Shown here: positions 14,201 to 23,906 of the stretch, in pieces
Numbering within the stretch: the first letter of the stretch is position 1
Layout: every line of letters starts with the position of its first letter
Origin: Azorinus chamasolen
Lineage: Eukaryota; Mollusca; Bivalvia; Cardiida; Solecurtidae
Direction of reading: 5' to 3'
Length of the DNA: 64,000 nt
NCBI GenBank assembly: GCA_963576725.1
Contig: OY755243.1
Coordinates: 78,246,417-78,310,416, forward strand
Program-made: the position numbers and the translations under genes
Notes under the pieces: model-generated
Database searches by the model: none
What the model saw: only the letters and a program-made list of their open reading frames with translations
What the model was told of the DNA's origin: nothing

Positions 14201-17200
14201 GCATATACATGAATAAGTTTATGTAATTGTTTGCAGTTTAAAAACGCGTTACAGCTAGATACTATCAGTTAAATACAAAACAAGACTAATTGCTCAGAAC
14301 TATTAGACCCATGTTTCGTACATAAGAGGAGATCGCAGAAAGCTAAATCAATTGTTCAGAAATGTTAAGCTGTAGATTTAGTTATCATTTTGTCAGTCTG
14401 TAATTAAAACGACTATTGACAAGGACTGTTTGTTGTGAGTAGAAAGCATGAAAGCTGTCAGAAAGCGTTAAATTGTCCGTCTGTGTATACCTATCACCTT
14501 TGAAAACAGTTGCTGATTGCCGATGGCTTTGAGGTGGGTAATGTAAATAAGTGTGACCTTGGGAAGTAATACCATGGTATCGAAGCCTTCGGTTTGAATG
14601 AAATGATTCATGATTTACTATGAAAAGATAATTATTGATAGGACGTTAGAAAATGTTTATTAAATGGTGGGTATGCTTCAATATTTAACCCTTTCGGCGC
14701 CAAATTTCTAATTGTCGTCTGCAATCCAAGTTTGTTAAATCATTCAGTAAAATAAGGAAATGAGATCAATAAATGCAGAGATTGAGACAACTAAATAGAG
14801 ATTGAGACAACTAGTGAAGTCCCTGATCAGACTCCGCATTGAAAAGGCGGCGTCTGATCTGGGACTGCACTATTTGCCGTGGTGCATTTATAAATGCGAC
14901 TTTGGCGGTAAAAGGGTTAATAGAAAATAATTAGTTCATTGCTGGTAATTGACCGATGTTCTTTAACCTGTCCCACCATATAAACCCTTTTCACGCATTT
15001 TCAAACAGAGAAGATCCAGATCAGATGGATCCTGTAGGAGCCGTCCGATCAGGGTCTGCACCGGTTGCTTATTAAATTAAAGTAGACATGACTCTACTGT
15101 TTCTGCCAATGCCTGAATATCATATGTAGATATGCCATTTGAAGCCCCCTACCGGCAACGTTTTGGCGAACATATGGACATTGTTGGGTATGGAGACCAC
15201 TTGTTAACGGTATATTCTACTCATTCCGTTTGCATTGATGGGTGTTTTGTTACCTTGTTGGGTAGTTTTAAACATAATAATTACCCAATGTGTCCATATT
15301 GAAGAACGTCCGTCCGTCCGTCCGTCAGTCAGTCCGTTTGTCAGTCAGTCACACTTCGGTTTTCCGGAGTTTTGTTCTAAACGCTTACAGATATTGAAGT
15401 GGCATTTGGTATGTGGCTTTATTGTAATGAGTTACCGGTCTCGTTTAAATGTTGTAATGCTGCTTTGATTTTTTCACGGAATTACATCAGTTGAACTTTT
15501 CGGGAATTTTAAGTTTTTGTGCCGGAGTTCTTTTCTAAACCCTAGCGGATATTGAAATGCTATTTGGTATTTACAAATCAAGCTTGAATTTTGTTACACT
15601 GCGTTAATTTTTCATAGACTTACACCAGTCGCATTTAAGGTCCACCGGATTTTTTTCTAAACCATTGCAGCTATTGGAGTGATATTTGGCATGTACCTTT
15701 CTTATGATTAGTTACAGAACAAGTATGAATTTTGTTATGCTACATTGATTTTTCACGGTATTACATCAGTTTGAATCAAAATTCAGTTGGTAGGGGACTA
15801 TGACATTGCTTTCAAAGTTCCCATTATTTGTTTTCATACGAAATAATATATATCCAGTTCATTAATGAATAGTTTGCCTTAAATATTCGTGAGATTGTAG
15901 TTGTGTGTCAACTAGCTGTTTTTGCTCCGTTTCCCTTTCGAATACCCTTTGCGAGCGCATTCAACTTCTACAATGCATTATCTATATCAAGATACAAGTC
16001 CTTTAACGCTTTTATAAGCATCTAGTACACTCCTACAGTAGCCGTCTGAGCAGGGTCTACCCTGCTTGCTTATGAACTTATATCTGATTCTGCATGACCA
16101 GAGGCAGCATGTGTTCATATACCTAACTAATGAATATTCATTATTTTTTGCAAGAATATTAAGGAAGTAAAGTGTTAAAAGAATTTACTTTAACCCTTTA
16201 CTCCATGAATATTCATGTAAGAAATAATTGACATCATGCATATTAATTATATTATTTTTTATAATAGCACACAGACACGTGAATGTTTGGCCATGGCAGA
16301 AACTGTAGAATCATATCTATATTATATCATATGCAAACAGAGCAGACCCTAATGAGACGGTCCATATAGGAGCCGTCTGATCTGGGTCTACTCTGTTTGT
16401 AAAGGCGAGGAAAAGCGTATTAATGGAGTAAATGGTTAAAGGAATAAGTGCATTTGTCTTGTAAATACACATTATGTATAAATTGAGACGATTTGGAGCC
16501 ATGCTATTCACCAATATTGTATAAAGAGTAAGTCCTATATATCTGCCTTAAGCATGTTAAGGTTATCCTTGGTTTTCATATGGGCCATACCTCTGCCTTC
16601 AGCTTGTCAAGGTCATCCTTGGTGCGGCTCAGGGCAATCACGTTGGCACCGAGCTCGGCGAGTCTAATAGCAGTGGCTCTGCCAATACCTATGGAATCAA
16701 AACGATACCACTTGATTTGCAATAGGTGTATGTTATGCATTGGTACACGTTATTACTAAATTCTAAAAGATTGAGACATTTGCCCGAGGTCCGTTGAGGC
16801 CTTTTTTGAGATCGAATTTATTCTTGCAGGGTTACAGATAAGGGGAGTATTGGGATATTTACCCAATTAAAATTGTGGAGAAAGCAATTGTTTTTCAAAA
16901 CAATGAGTAACAGAAAGCAAATAAATATAGGAAAAAGGAAACAAAATTTAGAATACCTATTAAGAATATCAATAATACCCAATTACGAAAATTGCCAATA
17001 CCCAATAAAAATTGCAAATACCCAATTCTGTAAAAAATCAAGGAGTAAATACCCAATTGCATCAAAACCTTATCTGTAACCCTGTTCTTGCAATGTTTGC
17101 ATGGAGTTTGAGTGAAACTCAGCATATCACCAAGAATAATACTTGACAATTATATCAAACTCAGAAGTTTTATGACTTCTTGGGCTAGTGTTTTGTTTCA

Positions 17201-20200
17201 TTTACCTTTTTTGTAGAAATACAACTTTGGTATAATCTCTTTTATACCGTTTCTGCTATTTATTTAGAAGAAACGCCTGTGTATACACTGGGAGATGACA
17301 TCCTCTACTGTCCTATAGATGGAATTTCGCCAGTGCAGTACCTTACTTACTTTTTATGGATAAACATTCAAATGATATGTCAATGTGCTACAGAAATGAC
17401 TTTACAGTAAAACCTCGATCATTTGAAAGTTCAGTACAGCAGAGTTTAGACCCTTTAAGCAGCTGGCTGTGTCGTAGGGTGAACAAGATGTGAAGCACTA
17501 TGCCCCCGGCATTTGACGCTAAATGATGACCTTGACCTTTGACCCATGGACCAGGGAGCTGAACGCGACACGTTGCCTTTGTGTGGTGAACATTTGTGCC
17601 AGGTTATTTTGAAATCCAATCACAAAGTTATACATGTAGAAGGGACACGAAATTTGAGACGAACGGACGGATGGAAGGACAGACGGAAGGACGGACAATG
17701 CGATTACTATATGCCCGCCGTTGGGGGCATAAAACACCTGGCATTTGACAGCTGCTTAAAGCAGTGTCAAAGTCATGCAGAAAGCTCATAGAGGAGCTTT
17801 CTTCATGACTTACACCCTGCATTAAGCTACCACCTGTCTTAAAGATCGATAATAATACGTAGTTTAGTGTTCGAATAATCGAAATGTTACAGTATATTGA
17901 TATTTTATTACACCTTACTTAATATAATACATAGAGTCCTCTGATCAGGATCTCCCTTGTTTGCTCATTCCAGTTTAAATTGAGCACGTATTCATAACTT
18001 AACATGTAATGAAATAATCAGACTATTACAGGTACAAAATTTCAATGATCCATTGTTTTGTATAGAGTGCTTAAAAAGACATAATTGAACAGGGTTGACT
18101 CAAACCGACGCGCTCTTGAAACTCAAAGAACTCATTTAAATTTACTGAATTGATGAAATGTACGCAACTCTCTGATATAAAAAGGTAGCTAGATTTCTGT
18201 ATGAAGCATTTAAGTTGCGTAATTCCTTAAGTATATAAACTGTAATAACAATAGACTGTGATATACTCGTCTTGGCAAGTCCAGCTCCTAATAATTAATG
18301 TGCATATTCAAATATTTACATTCGCCCTGCAACGTCCTTATATAACCTTATTCTAAAAAGAAAGTTGTATTTTCCATTGAACGTTCATATCAATACCGGT
18401 TTGAGCCGGTTCTCCTTTTCCAAGAATTCCGCTGTGTAAGCGCGGAGTATTTGAAATGTGGCATCTTCTTACTGAGAATTACCGCTTGAATACATAATAT
18501 TGCCAACTTTAACAGCCGTGGCGTATCCAAATATATTATCAAGTAATGAGTGAAGCTTATATAAGTCAATGTCCTTACCGTTAACAAAGAAAAATCCGAG
18601 AATAAAATCCAACGTTGTGACCTGCTTGCGATCAAGCATGGCCGTTGAGTAAATTGGCTTCGACACCGCGACCTACATTCAAGAAGATGCTTTAATACCA
18701 ACATTTCGTAAATATATATGGTTTGAAATATCTCGATAATCTTTTCTTTAAACATAGCTGGAAATTTACTGATTAAAATCTTGTATTCATTCTATATTTA
18801 TAATATGTGTTTGGGACTATTTTTCATACCATATAAAGAGAGCTTACTACGTTAGAAACGAACCTGGTAACGACCTAGATAGCGGCTATTATTACGTGAC
18901 CGGTAAAAAACATCCGTTGAAATATAAGAAATACAATGGAATATAAATATAAGAAATAAATGACGTGCTCCCGGTGCTCATTGGGTTATGCAACGCATAG
19001 CTTTACGAGCAAAGATTCACGTGAAGCCCTTCGGGCTTCACTAACTTTGCTCGTAAAGCTATGCGTTGCATAACCCAATGAACACCGGGAGCACGTCATT
19101 CATTTCTTAATTATGTCATGTTTGCACATTTAATAGCAATACTTAGTCACGTGATACGTGTTTAATTAATATGTATATTTGTATGACTAGAAACTGTTTC
19201 AGTTTATGTCAAAATAAAATATTCTATTCTATTGTATTACAGTCTGCAAAGGGGGAGGGGGGGGGGGGGGGCATTTCGTGAGTCTAGATAGTCTAAAAAG
19301 TCCTAAATTGATTGGGTCGGGTTAGTGTTATATTACGTGTATATACAAGGTTTCCAACTCCCGACCCAGATGTCGAGTGGTATTGACCAGGAGATATGCA
19401 TTTTTGGTCGGAACTTTACAGGATTAACAAAGATTAACTTTCAGCATTCCCATCAATATGTATTAACCCTTTGCCCGAACGAGACACATTCTGATAGAGT
19501 AGACCCAAATCAGAGTAGATCCTATAGGGACGGTCTGACCGTAGTCAGTTCAATTTGCTAATGAATAATATACAGTAAAACCCTCTAAACCGCAATATCT
19601 AATAGAGAAGAATTTAGATACATTTAGGCAGGTGGTTGCTTAATGCAGGGTGAAAGTCATACAGAAAGCTCCCAAACGAGCTTTCTGCATAACTTTCACC
19701 CTGTATTAAGCTGCCACCTGTCTCCAAGACCGATATTTATACTAAATTAACGTCCGGTTTAGAACGGTTTTACTGTGAATATGAGTTGGCAGTTCCTGCC
19801 ATGGTATAATGTCATTGATCATGATGAACTTGTATACATTTAGCTAATTAATACTCATAATTCATTTTTTCATTGTTTGTCAGGTTAAGTGTTAAGAAAT
19901 TATATGCTTTTGAAGAAACACAATATGTAAAAACCGAGCGCACACACACACGCTCGCGCACGCAGACAGGTACGCACGCACCCATGCATCATCCACACCC
20001 GTATTTGCACATTTCAAACACAAACGATCAAGTACAAAGAAACAAAGGCACACTACAAAAATTCAAATAAGGGTGACAAAGACAGTACCGCCTTCGAACA
20101 ATCAGTGGCAAAACAACCACTGTGGGTTTAAACCCGTTTAAGGACGTCCGAACCTCACAATTGTCTCAAAGTCATTCTAGTTAACCCTTCTCTTGCTGAA

Positions 20201-20514
20201 TTTTAAAATAAATTTCCCCTTCTTTACCAATGCCCTGTTGTATAATTACATATATCTTCACTGTGTACACGTATTTCGCTGTGCAACCACTGCTGCGGAG
20301 TGCACTGGTTGCACAATCAACTTGTAATTAGTACAGACCCTGGTGACACAGCTCCTGTCTGCAGGAGCTGTCTCATCTGGGTCTTCACTATTTACAGGTA
20401 CGTATATTGACGTGAATAGCAAGCGAGGGGTTAAACGAATAGTATAAATAAAACCATCATACCTTTTCCAGCTCCAGTCACTAATGCTCGTTTTCCATTA
20501 AAATTAATGTCCAT
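2152..20514 (-). CDS. DCXR: DCXR-like L-xylulose/dicarbonyl reductase, six exons, 3' end outside window
   Basis: Short-chain dehydrogenase/reductase that in its family reduces L-xylulose and alpha-dicarbonyls with NADPH as a cytosolic tetramer. I assembled it from six minus-strand exons: 20463-20514, 16591-16688, 13393-13547, 9588-9630, 6799-6963 and 2152-2266. All have GT/AG introns and matching phases, giving 209 codons plus one base. Seen: the dinucleotide-binding TGAGKGIG (res 13-20), LVNNAG (res 80-85), N107, S136 in NMSS, and Y149-S-T-S-K153. N107, S136, Y149 and K153 match the published human DCXR numbering exactly, so the exon joins have no gaps. The VNPTLVMTDMG block is typical of DCXR. 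The family is ~244 aa, so ~35 C-terminal residues lie left of base 1; I found no exon for them at 1-2151. The introns are packed with MITEs and minisatellites. Every exon is open and splice-competent, so the gene looks functional. Confidence 0.93.
2318..2521. mobile_element. TA-flanked MITE (CAGTAAAACC family), complete
   Basis: Ends CAGTAAACCCTCGCTAATGC and its near complement GCATTAGCGGGGTTCTACTG with TA on both sides (pogo/Tc1-type). Centre fold-back CAGAAAGCTCCTAGAGGAGC. Lies just upstream of DCXR exon 6 in transcription order. Confidence 0.86.
2539..2661. repeat. 49-bp-arm inverted repeat
   Basis: Arms 2539-2587 and 2613-2661 differ at one position (GCGTAG/CTAAGC region); the loop is 25 nt (TTCGCCTCGTCCCATATTAA region). 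Confidence 0.92.
2662..3787. other. no recognisable gene
   Basis: Two diverged copies of an AAGGGAATTAACTCTTGCAA-like element (2,750 and 3,012), and a weak repeat GACGCATAGCGGG (compare 2,290 and 3,138). No coding signal. Confidence 0.5.
3788..5226. repeat. pearl-like repeat with (GTCC/GTCT)n and ~270-bp core array
   Basis: Starts with palindrome AGTCCCCCACCGGTTACCGG and ends CCGGTGGGGGAC. After a GTCCGTCTGTC tract come ~4 tandem units built on GGGCCATAACTCTAGCATCA and TTGAAACTTCACATATGGAA. The architecture matches bivalve 'pearl' elements (microsatellite plus core array). Confidence 0.75.
5480..5925. mobile_element. TA-type MITE split by a TTAA MITE
   Basis: Left arm with GCAGGTGGCTGCTTAAAGCA and fold-back CAGAACGCTCCTGTAGGAGC; right arm AAGCAGCCACCTGCC to GAGGTTTTACTG. 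The TTAA MITE at 5608-5849 sits in its TTAA. Confidence 0.8.
5608..5849. mobile_element. TTAA MITE (CCCTTCGCTTGCT ends), copy 1
   Basis: Terminal repeats CCCTTCGCTTGCT/AGCAAGCGAAGGG flanked by TTAA on both sides (piggyBac-type target). The inner part is a fold-back around GACAGCTCCTGCAGGAGCTG. It is inserted inside a TA-type MITE (5,480-5,925), whose halves it separates. Confidence 0.88.
6635..6815. repeat. ~50-bp tandem repeat containing the exon 5 splice donor
   Basis: Four units, each with an ACTGAC/T core (near 6643, 6690, 6741 and 6793) followed by a C/G-rich stretch. Spacing is 47-51 bp. The last unit is the true 3' end and donor of exon 5, so the intron carries three decayed copies of that exon-intron boundary. 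Confidence 0.75.
6799..6963 (-). CDS. DCXR: DCXR-like exon 5 (catalytic S-Y-K)
   Basis: 55 codons carrying S136 and the Y149xxxK153 pair, then MALELGPHR. Acceptor CTTCTAG|GTA, donor AGG|GTCAGT. The bases around this donor are repeated three more times in the adjoining intron (see 6635-6815). Confidence 0.93.
7155..7340. mobile_element. TA-type MITE, decayed
   Basis: CAGTAAAACCTCCCTAAAGC left end, AAGTGGGTTGTACTTAGC right end; the centre is lost. Confidence 0.7.
7465..7620. repeat. hairpin inserted in hairpin
   Basis: The outer fold-back (GAGCAGACCCTGATCAGAAG... to ...CCGGGTCTGTTTGC) is interrupted by an 80-bp, almost perfect hairpin at 7503-7582 (GTAGCAACCGGAATTTCAAT and its complement). 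Confidence 0.88.
7711..7862. repeat. 37-bp minisatellite, ~4 units
   Basis: Unit CTCGGTAACCCAGGATCAGG plus ATCTATGCTATTTGACT; nearly perfect units. DCXR intron. Confidence 0.93.
7895..8280. mobile_element. TA-type MITE hosting fold-back A copy 2
   Basis: CAGTAAAAAGCCCTCTAGGC to GGGGGTTTACTG, with GCAGTAAGCTCCTAGAGGAGC centre. Confidence 0.78.
8081..8260. repeat. fold-back element family A, copy 2
   Basis: GGGTCCATGCTTATAAAAC to CTTTATAAGCAGGAACCCAG. It is inserted inside a TA-type MITE (7,895-8,280). Confidence 0.88.
8815..9057. mobile_element. TTAA-type MITE, relative of 14689-14916
   Basis: ACCCTTTCACCGACAATG to TTTGGCACCGAAAGGATTATA, with inner fold-back TCGCCGCCTTTTCAAGGTGGCG. Confidence 0.75.
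9098..9275. repeat. 42-bp minisatellite, ~4 units
   Basis: Unit built on GATCTAAACTGTTTGCATAG and GTAATCACAGATGCGACATC; nearly identical copies. The open minus-strand reading through it is a by-product of the 42-nt (14-codon) period. Single-unit relatives occur at 8,615, 33,345 and 29,895. Confidence 0.92.
9588..9630 (-). CDS. DCXR: DCXR-like exon 4 (43 nt)
   Basis: Micro-exon coding NVHNINFKAAFNISQ (the first codon is split), containing catalytic-tetrad N107. Acceptor ATTTCAG|T, donor CAG|GTAAGA. A near-identical copy sits at 34089-34131. Confidence 0.9.
9699..9926. mobile_element. 'CATTCCCTC' MITE, copy in DCXR intron
   Basis: Ends CATTCCCTCATATTGACGA and AATAGCCTATGAGGTAATG; centre is the perfect palindrome GCATTTGCTCCTATAGGAGC. 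Same family as 13,711, 25,838, 27,193 and 50,991. Confidence 0.85.
10172..10320. repeat. fold-back element family A, copy 3
   Basis: The shortest copy (~150 bp) with simple arms and little loop. Its arms carry several mismatches, so it looks older. Confidence 0.85.
10530..11820. other. DCXR intron 3 interior without recognisable feature
   Basis: Apart from a short (CAGATA)n run at 10,768-10,783 I see no gene, repeat array or hairpin. A short minus-strand open stretch at 10,996-11,205 shows no domain. Confidence 0.45.
11820..12270. repeat. pearl-like repeat fragment with poly-G
   Basis: Starts TTTATGCCCCCAAATCAATG and has two G tracts. The core is GGCAATAACTTTGTAGCCAT. No gene seen. Confidence 0.6.
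12520..12800. repeat. two adjacent fold-backs
   Basis: 12,520-12,581 pairs around AACGCCGCATAATGCGGCGT; 12,718-12,795 pairs GCAGATCCTGATCAGAAGGC with its complement. The first is nearly the same as 26,774-26,843. Confidence 0.82.
12873..13056. repeat. fold-back element family A, copy 4
   Basis: TCTGGGTCCATGCTTATAAA to its complement, with the extra direct arm segment seen in copies 2 and 6. Confidence 0.88.
13073..13157. repeat. 27-bp minisatellite, 3 units
   Basis: ATGAACCGCTATAGGGGTGT plus GATAAAAC, three perfect units. Confidence 0.92.
13165..13355. mobile_element. TA-type MITE
   Basis: ACAGTAGAACATGTTC end, GCAGAAAGCTCATATAGGAG centre and AGTGGTCGTTTATAGAGAG right part. Adjacent to DCXR exon 3. 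Confidence 0.7.
13393..13547 (-). CDS. DCXR: DCXR-like exon 3
   Basis: It encodes residues 51-101 plus two bases, including DIADWE and GNIDLLVNNAG. Acceptor GTCCAG|GTT, donor TACAA|GTAAAC. Length is 155 nt. Confidence 0.92.
13711..13940. mobile_element. 'CATTCCCTC' MITE
   Basis: The same ends and centre as 9699-9926, with the left 27 bp partly duplicated (CATTCCCTCATAT occurs twice). Confidence 0.83.
14689..14916. mobile_element. TTAA MITE (CCCTTTCGGCGCCAAAT ends)
   Basis: TTAA on both sides; inner palindrome around GCCGCATTGAAAAGGCGGCGTC. Related copies are at ~8,815-9,055 and ~28,200-28,407, with a one-arm remnant at 29,040-29,097. Confidence 0.85.
15140..15805. repeat. pearl-like repeat
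   Basis: Ends GCCCCCTACCGGCAACG and TTGGTAGGGGAC. Inside are a GTCC/GTCA tract and ~120-170-bp units with ATTGAAGTGGCATTTGGTAT. No gene. Confidence 0.65.
16194..16435. mobile_element. TTAA MITE (CCCTTTACTCCAT ends)
   Basis: CCCTTTACTCCAT/ATGGAGTAAATGG ends flanked by TTAA (16190-16193 and 16436-16439). The internal fold-back is GCAAACAGAGCAGACCC...GGGTCTACTCTGTTTG. Confidence 0.88.
16591..16688 (-). CDS. DCXR: DCXR-like exon 2
   Basis: Acceptor CCATAG|GT completes the glycine of the cofactor loop, then IGRATAIRLAELGANVIALS continues the Rossmann fold. The SRTKDDL segment holds the Arg expected to contact the NADPH phosphate. It ends in phase 0 at GAG|GTATGG. Confidence 0.92.
17405..17880. 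mobile_element. TA-type MITE split by a pearl-like repeat
   Basis: Outer arms CAGTAAAACCTCGATCATTT (17,406) and a fold-back AGAAAGCTCATAGAGGAGCT (17,780). The insert at 17,500-17,732 has inverted ends TATGCCCCCGG/CCGTTGGGGGCATA. Confidence 0.65.
18473..18672 (-). CDS. candidate exon of unknown gene inside DCXR intron 1
   Basis: A 200-nt open stretch with acceptor-like AATGTAG|GTC and donor-like CTCA|GTAAGA. The product would include KPIYSTAMLDRKQVTTLDF and a hydrophobic LDFILGFFF segment. I do not recognise the family. It sits on the same strand as the DCXR gene, between exons 1 and 2, so it could be an alternative exon, a nested gene piece or chance. Confidence 0.2.
18953..19107. repeat. 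155-bp compound palindrome in DCXR intron 1
   Basis: Long arms (GACGTGCTCCCGGTGCTCAT and complement) with a second hairpin GTGAAGCCC/GGGCTTCAC at the tip. Only a few mismatches or bulges. Confidence 0.9.
19573..19775. mobile_element. TA-type MITE, nearly complete
   Basis: CAGTAAAACCCTCTAAACC to GGTTTTACTG, centre CAGAAAGCTCCCAAACGAGC. Its left flank is TA. Confidence 0.84.
20060..20170 (-). mobile_element. short Naiad pseudo-LTR fragment
   Basis: Contains the recognisable blocks AAGGGTGACAAAGACAGTACCGCC and GGTTTAAACCCGTTTAAGGACGTCC in reverse orientation, preceded by a CA-rich tract from ~19,930. It lies in intron 1 of the DCXR-like gene, near exon 1. Confidence 0.65.
20185..20430. mobile_element. 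TTAA MITE (CCCTTCGCTTGCT ends), copy 2
   Basis: Same family as 5608-5849, with TTAA at 20181-20184 and 20431-20434. It lies 32 bp from the exon 1 donor of the DCXR-like gene. Confidence 0.88.
20463..20514 (-). CDS. DCXR: DCXR-like exon 1 (start codon)
   Basis: ATG at 20512-20514 opens MDINFNGKRALVTGAGK, the first beta strand and glycine-rich cofactor loop of the family. The donor is AAAG|GTATGA and the last codon is split after its first base. An earlier ATG a few bases upstream is out of frame. Confidence 0.9.
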
Positions 20515-20989
20515 CTTTGCATCCCTATATAACATTCACCCCACTGACCCAAATACGCTTCAGTTCATAGTCTTATGCACGATTAGGACTGTGTTTTATA
20601 CTGATAGTTTGACCTCTGTTCAGTTTTAATCTCATTACATTTACACCTTTATTTGTCAAGGAGGTTAGTGTGTTATACAACTAGTAGCACTCATATCAAC
20701 CCTCTCCCTCATATAAACGTGGGTTCACGGATTTGCAAACAGATAAGACCCAGATCAAACGGCCCATGCAGGAGCCGTTTAATTAGGGTCTTCTCTGTTT
20801 GCTAATGGAACTTGATAGATCTGTTTCTTTACTTTTTAAAATGCCTACAATGTTCCACCTTCCATACTTCATTATAACTATTTTGCCCATGAATATTCAG
20901 TAGAACAGGGAAAGAGTTAATGTGTAAACCTTATAGATAACCTTTCATATCAAACAACTGATATAAAAGTTGGCTTTTTCTATCAAAAG

Positions 20990-21245
20990 ATCTCTTACTT
21001 TCAGAATTTATACACTTCACAATAACAGGTGTTAAGTGCTCGTGCTGCGGCCGTACGTAGTCGCTTTTAAGCTCCAAATGTTGTTATGGTCCTTCGGAAT
21101 TATCAGTTTCAGTGCCGCATAAACATGTGCTAGAGGGCATGCGGAGTGTCGAGCTTATAGAGCCAATAGAACCGATTCTGCAATTTTCTCTCTGCGCATT
21201 GCTGTTTTGCGTTCAAAGGCTCTACTTTCAGCATCTTTATTCGTG
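20990..21245 (+). repeat. diverged copy of the 281-bp LTR-like unit
   Basis: Aligns with 43,620-43,890 (TTTCAGAATTTAT, AGGTGTTAAGTGCT, GCGGCCGT, ATTCTGCAATTTTCTCTCTG). It is single and decayed. Confidence 0.6.
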
Positions 21246-21530
21246 GTCTCTCTTTGTACTAGTAAAGACTCCGCAAATCACCATTCAGATCAACCTCACG
21301 TATAATCCAGACAAATTCACCTGACGTTAGTGATCTCTATTAGCATAATTTCACTCTTCGTTGCATTTCTAAATATAGCTTCAGAAACATAGAAATGGTT
21401 AAACCATATACCTCATGAATTTTCATGTAAGAAATAACGACATTATGAAAGTACCTTAGTTGGATAAGTCACGACAAAAATTGAGAATCAGATCTACGAG
21501 AATACCGGTATTATTCTGTAAGTAAACACA

Positions 21531-21685
21531 TCAGGGTCCATGCTTATAAAGCTGTTTAGTTCAGTCAGAGTTCGTTCTCAAGCTTTTGATTGGTCAGAGT
21601 TGAGCCCTTTGGCTCAAATCTGACCAATCAGAAACTTGAGAACGAACTCAGACTCAACTAAAAGTTTTATAAGCATGGACCCTGA
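21531..21685. repeat. fold-back element family A, copy 5
   Basis: TCAGGGTCCATGCTTATAAA to TTTATAAGCATGGACCCTGA, a nearly perfect inverted repeat. Confidence 0.88.
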
Positions 21686-21769
21686 ACCTGATCAGACAGC
21701 TTCCACAGAATATATGTCTTACTCTATCTACAAAGGCGTTCAGGGTTGATATACATCGTTTTGATCAAT

Positions 21770-22780
21770 GTTTTTCATTAACAATGATTGCCCCTTGTAA
21801 AATTTTCACACTTTTTGTCTGCGCGATAACTCCTACATTGCTCATGTCATTGGATTGAAACTTCATACATGGTAAGAGCATGATGAGAGGAAGGTCCATA
21901 ACTCTGACTTTACTAATATTGGAGTTATTGTCTCTTGTACATATTTACACTTTTTTGTCCAGACGATAACTTCGATATGACTCATGCGATTAGATTGAAA
22001 CTTCATACATAGTAAGAGCATGGTGATAGGAAGTGCCATGTACAAGGTCCATTACTCTGGCTTCACTAATATTGGAATCATTACTCCTTGTACATTTTCA
22101 CACTTTTTTTTGTCCGGACGATAACTCCTATATGGCTCAACCCATTGGATTGAAACTTCATACATGGAAAGTGCATGATGAGAGGAAGTATCATGCACAA
22201 GATCCATATTCTGGCTTCAATAATATTTGAGTTATTGTCCCGTGTACATTTGTTTCACACTTTTTTGTCCGGGCGATAACTCCTATATGGCTAATGTCAT
22301 TGAATTGAAACTTCATAAATAGAAAGAGCATAACGACAGAAAGTGTCATGTACATGAACCATAACTGGTTTCAATACTTTTAGAGTTACTGCCCTTTGTT
22401 ACATTTTTGTCCGATCAATACCTCTTGTTCTACTGATGCTATTGGAATGATATTTCATTTATGGAAAGAGCATGATAAAAGAAAGTGTCATGTACAAGTA
22501 CCATACCACTGGTATCAATAGTTTTGAAGTTATTAGCTGTTATCATTTTCTTAAAAACTGTGGTATGGAAAGCGCATAAAGTGGGGAAGTATCATTCATT
22601 AAGTTCATTACTATGGTAGCAGTCTTTTGAGTTATTTCCCTTTACATATTGTTGTTGTTTGTCTGTCTGTCTGTCACACATATAGCGCGGTCGAGTTCTT
22701 ATGTGCAGACATGTGGCAATATGTCGCAGTGTGTATGTGTGGGTACGAGGGGTGCGATGGGGAGACATCTGTTTTTGTGA
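21770..22780. repeat. pearl-like core array upstream of the DCXR-like gene
   Basis: ~5 units of ~120-130 bp around GATAACTCCTATATGGCT and TTGAAACTTCATACATGG. Ends in GTCTGTCTGTCTGTC. Confidence 0.7.
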
Positions 22781-23298
22781 CAAAAAACCACTAGTTATTT
22801 AATGGTTTGAAAGCATAAACATGTTAAATAGAGTTTTTAATTTATTGGAGAAAAGAGCAATTGTTTTAAGCGTGATGCTTGGTTTTAAGCGTGGTGCTTG
22901 TGGACGACTCACACACAAAAGCGAGTAATGCATTCATGTACTAAATACGTGCATGCCAATTTGATATTTTAAACTGCGCAAACGTTAGGTGCTTATGCTA
23001 TTAATATATTGTATACCAGTCATGATGGTTGCATGATAAAATAGTTAAGATGTTTCGGTCATTCGGATTTATGTAGCTTAATGGGGAGGTACCTACTCTA
23101 CAGGGGTACCAAGTAAGCGCTGTTGGACATTAGTTATATGCAGTGTAATAGAATAGGCGGCACAAAACAAACGCTATTTGTCAATGAGACATATTTATGT
23201 ACATGTATTTGTATAAGAGTTAACATGAAATTGAAACAACAATGCAATAGATGCAGACACGTGAAAATATGGGGTTCCGCCACACAAACACATAATTT

Positions 23299-23815
23299 TA
23301 ATCCTTTACTTGTAATAAACGATTTTATGCTGACCTGATCAGTGTCACCTCTGTTTGCTTATGAATTAATATCTACAGTGAACCCTCGTTACAACGGAGG
23401 TGTTTGTTTCCAGACATTTTTCTGGTATAACGAGGTTGCCGTTATAACGAGTTTAAATATATAAAGGAACCATATGGCCAGTTTTAAACTCGTACAAACA
23501 GGTGAACGCTTATTGCCGATCGCAAAAGTGCAAAAAGCTCCCTTTAGGAGCTTTTTGCACTTCTTGTTTTCTGCATTTAGCGATCACCTGTCTTATTGGT
23601 ATTGTACTTAACTCTAATTTTGTTTCAAGGCATACTGCCGGTATAACGAGGGTGCCATTGTAACGAATGCCGGTATAATGAGGGTACTTCATTCCACTGC
23701 TTCTGGTATGGCGCCAAAACGTTCTTTGTTGAGTTACCTCTATAAAACATCATTCATTTAATGAGCATTCATGAAGTCAGGAATTCGTGTATGAATATTC
23801 ATGAGCTAGAGGATT
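23299..23815. mobile_element. TTAA MITE with nested TA-type MITE
   Basis: Outer arms ATCCTTTACTTG and GCTAGAGGAT; the inner element at ~23,375-23,700 has ACAGTGAACCCTCGTTACAA-like ends and a fold-back CAAAAAGCTCCCTTTAGGAG. The inner element is absent from the paralogous site at 35,736-35,960. Confidence 0.75.
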
Positions 23816-23906
23816 AACGTATAAATGTTATCACTGGACTCTTGTTAATACAATAAACACATGGCCGTTTCCCTGCATATTCAGATATGTAAATCAATAG
23901 ATTAGA

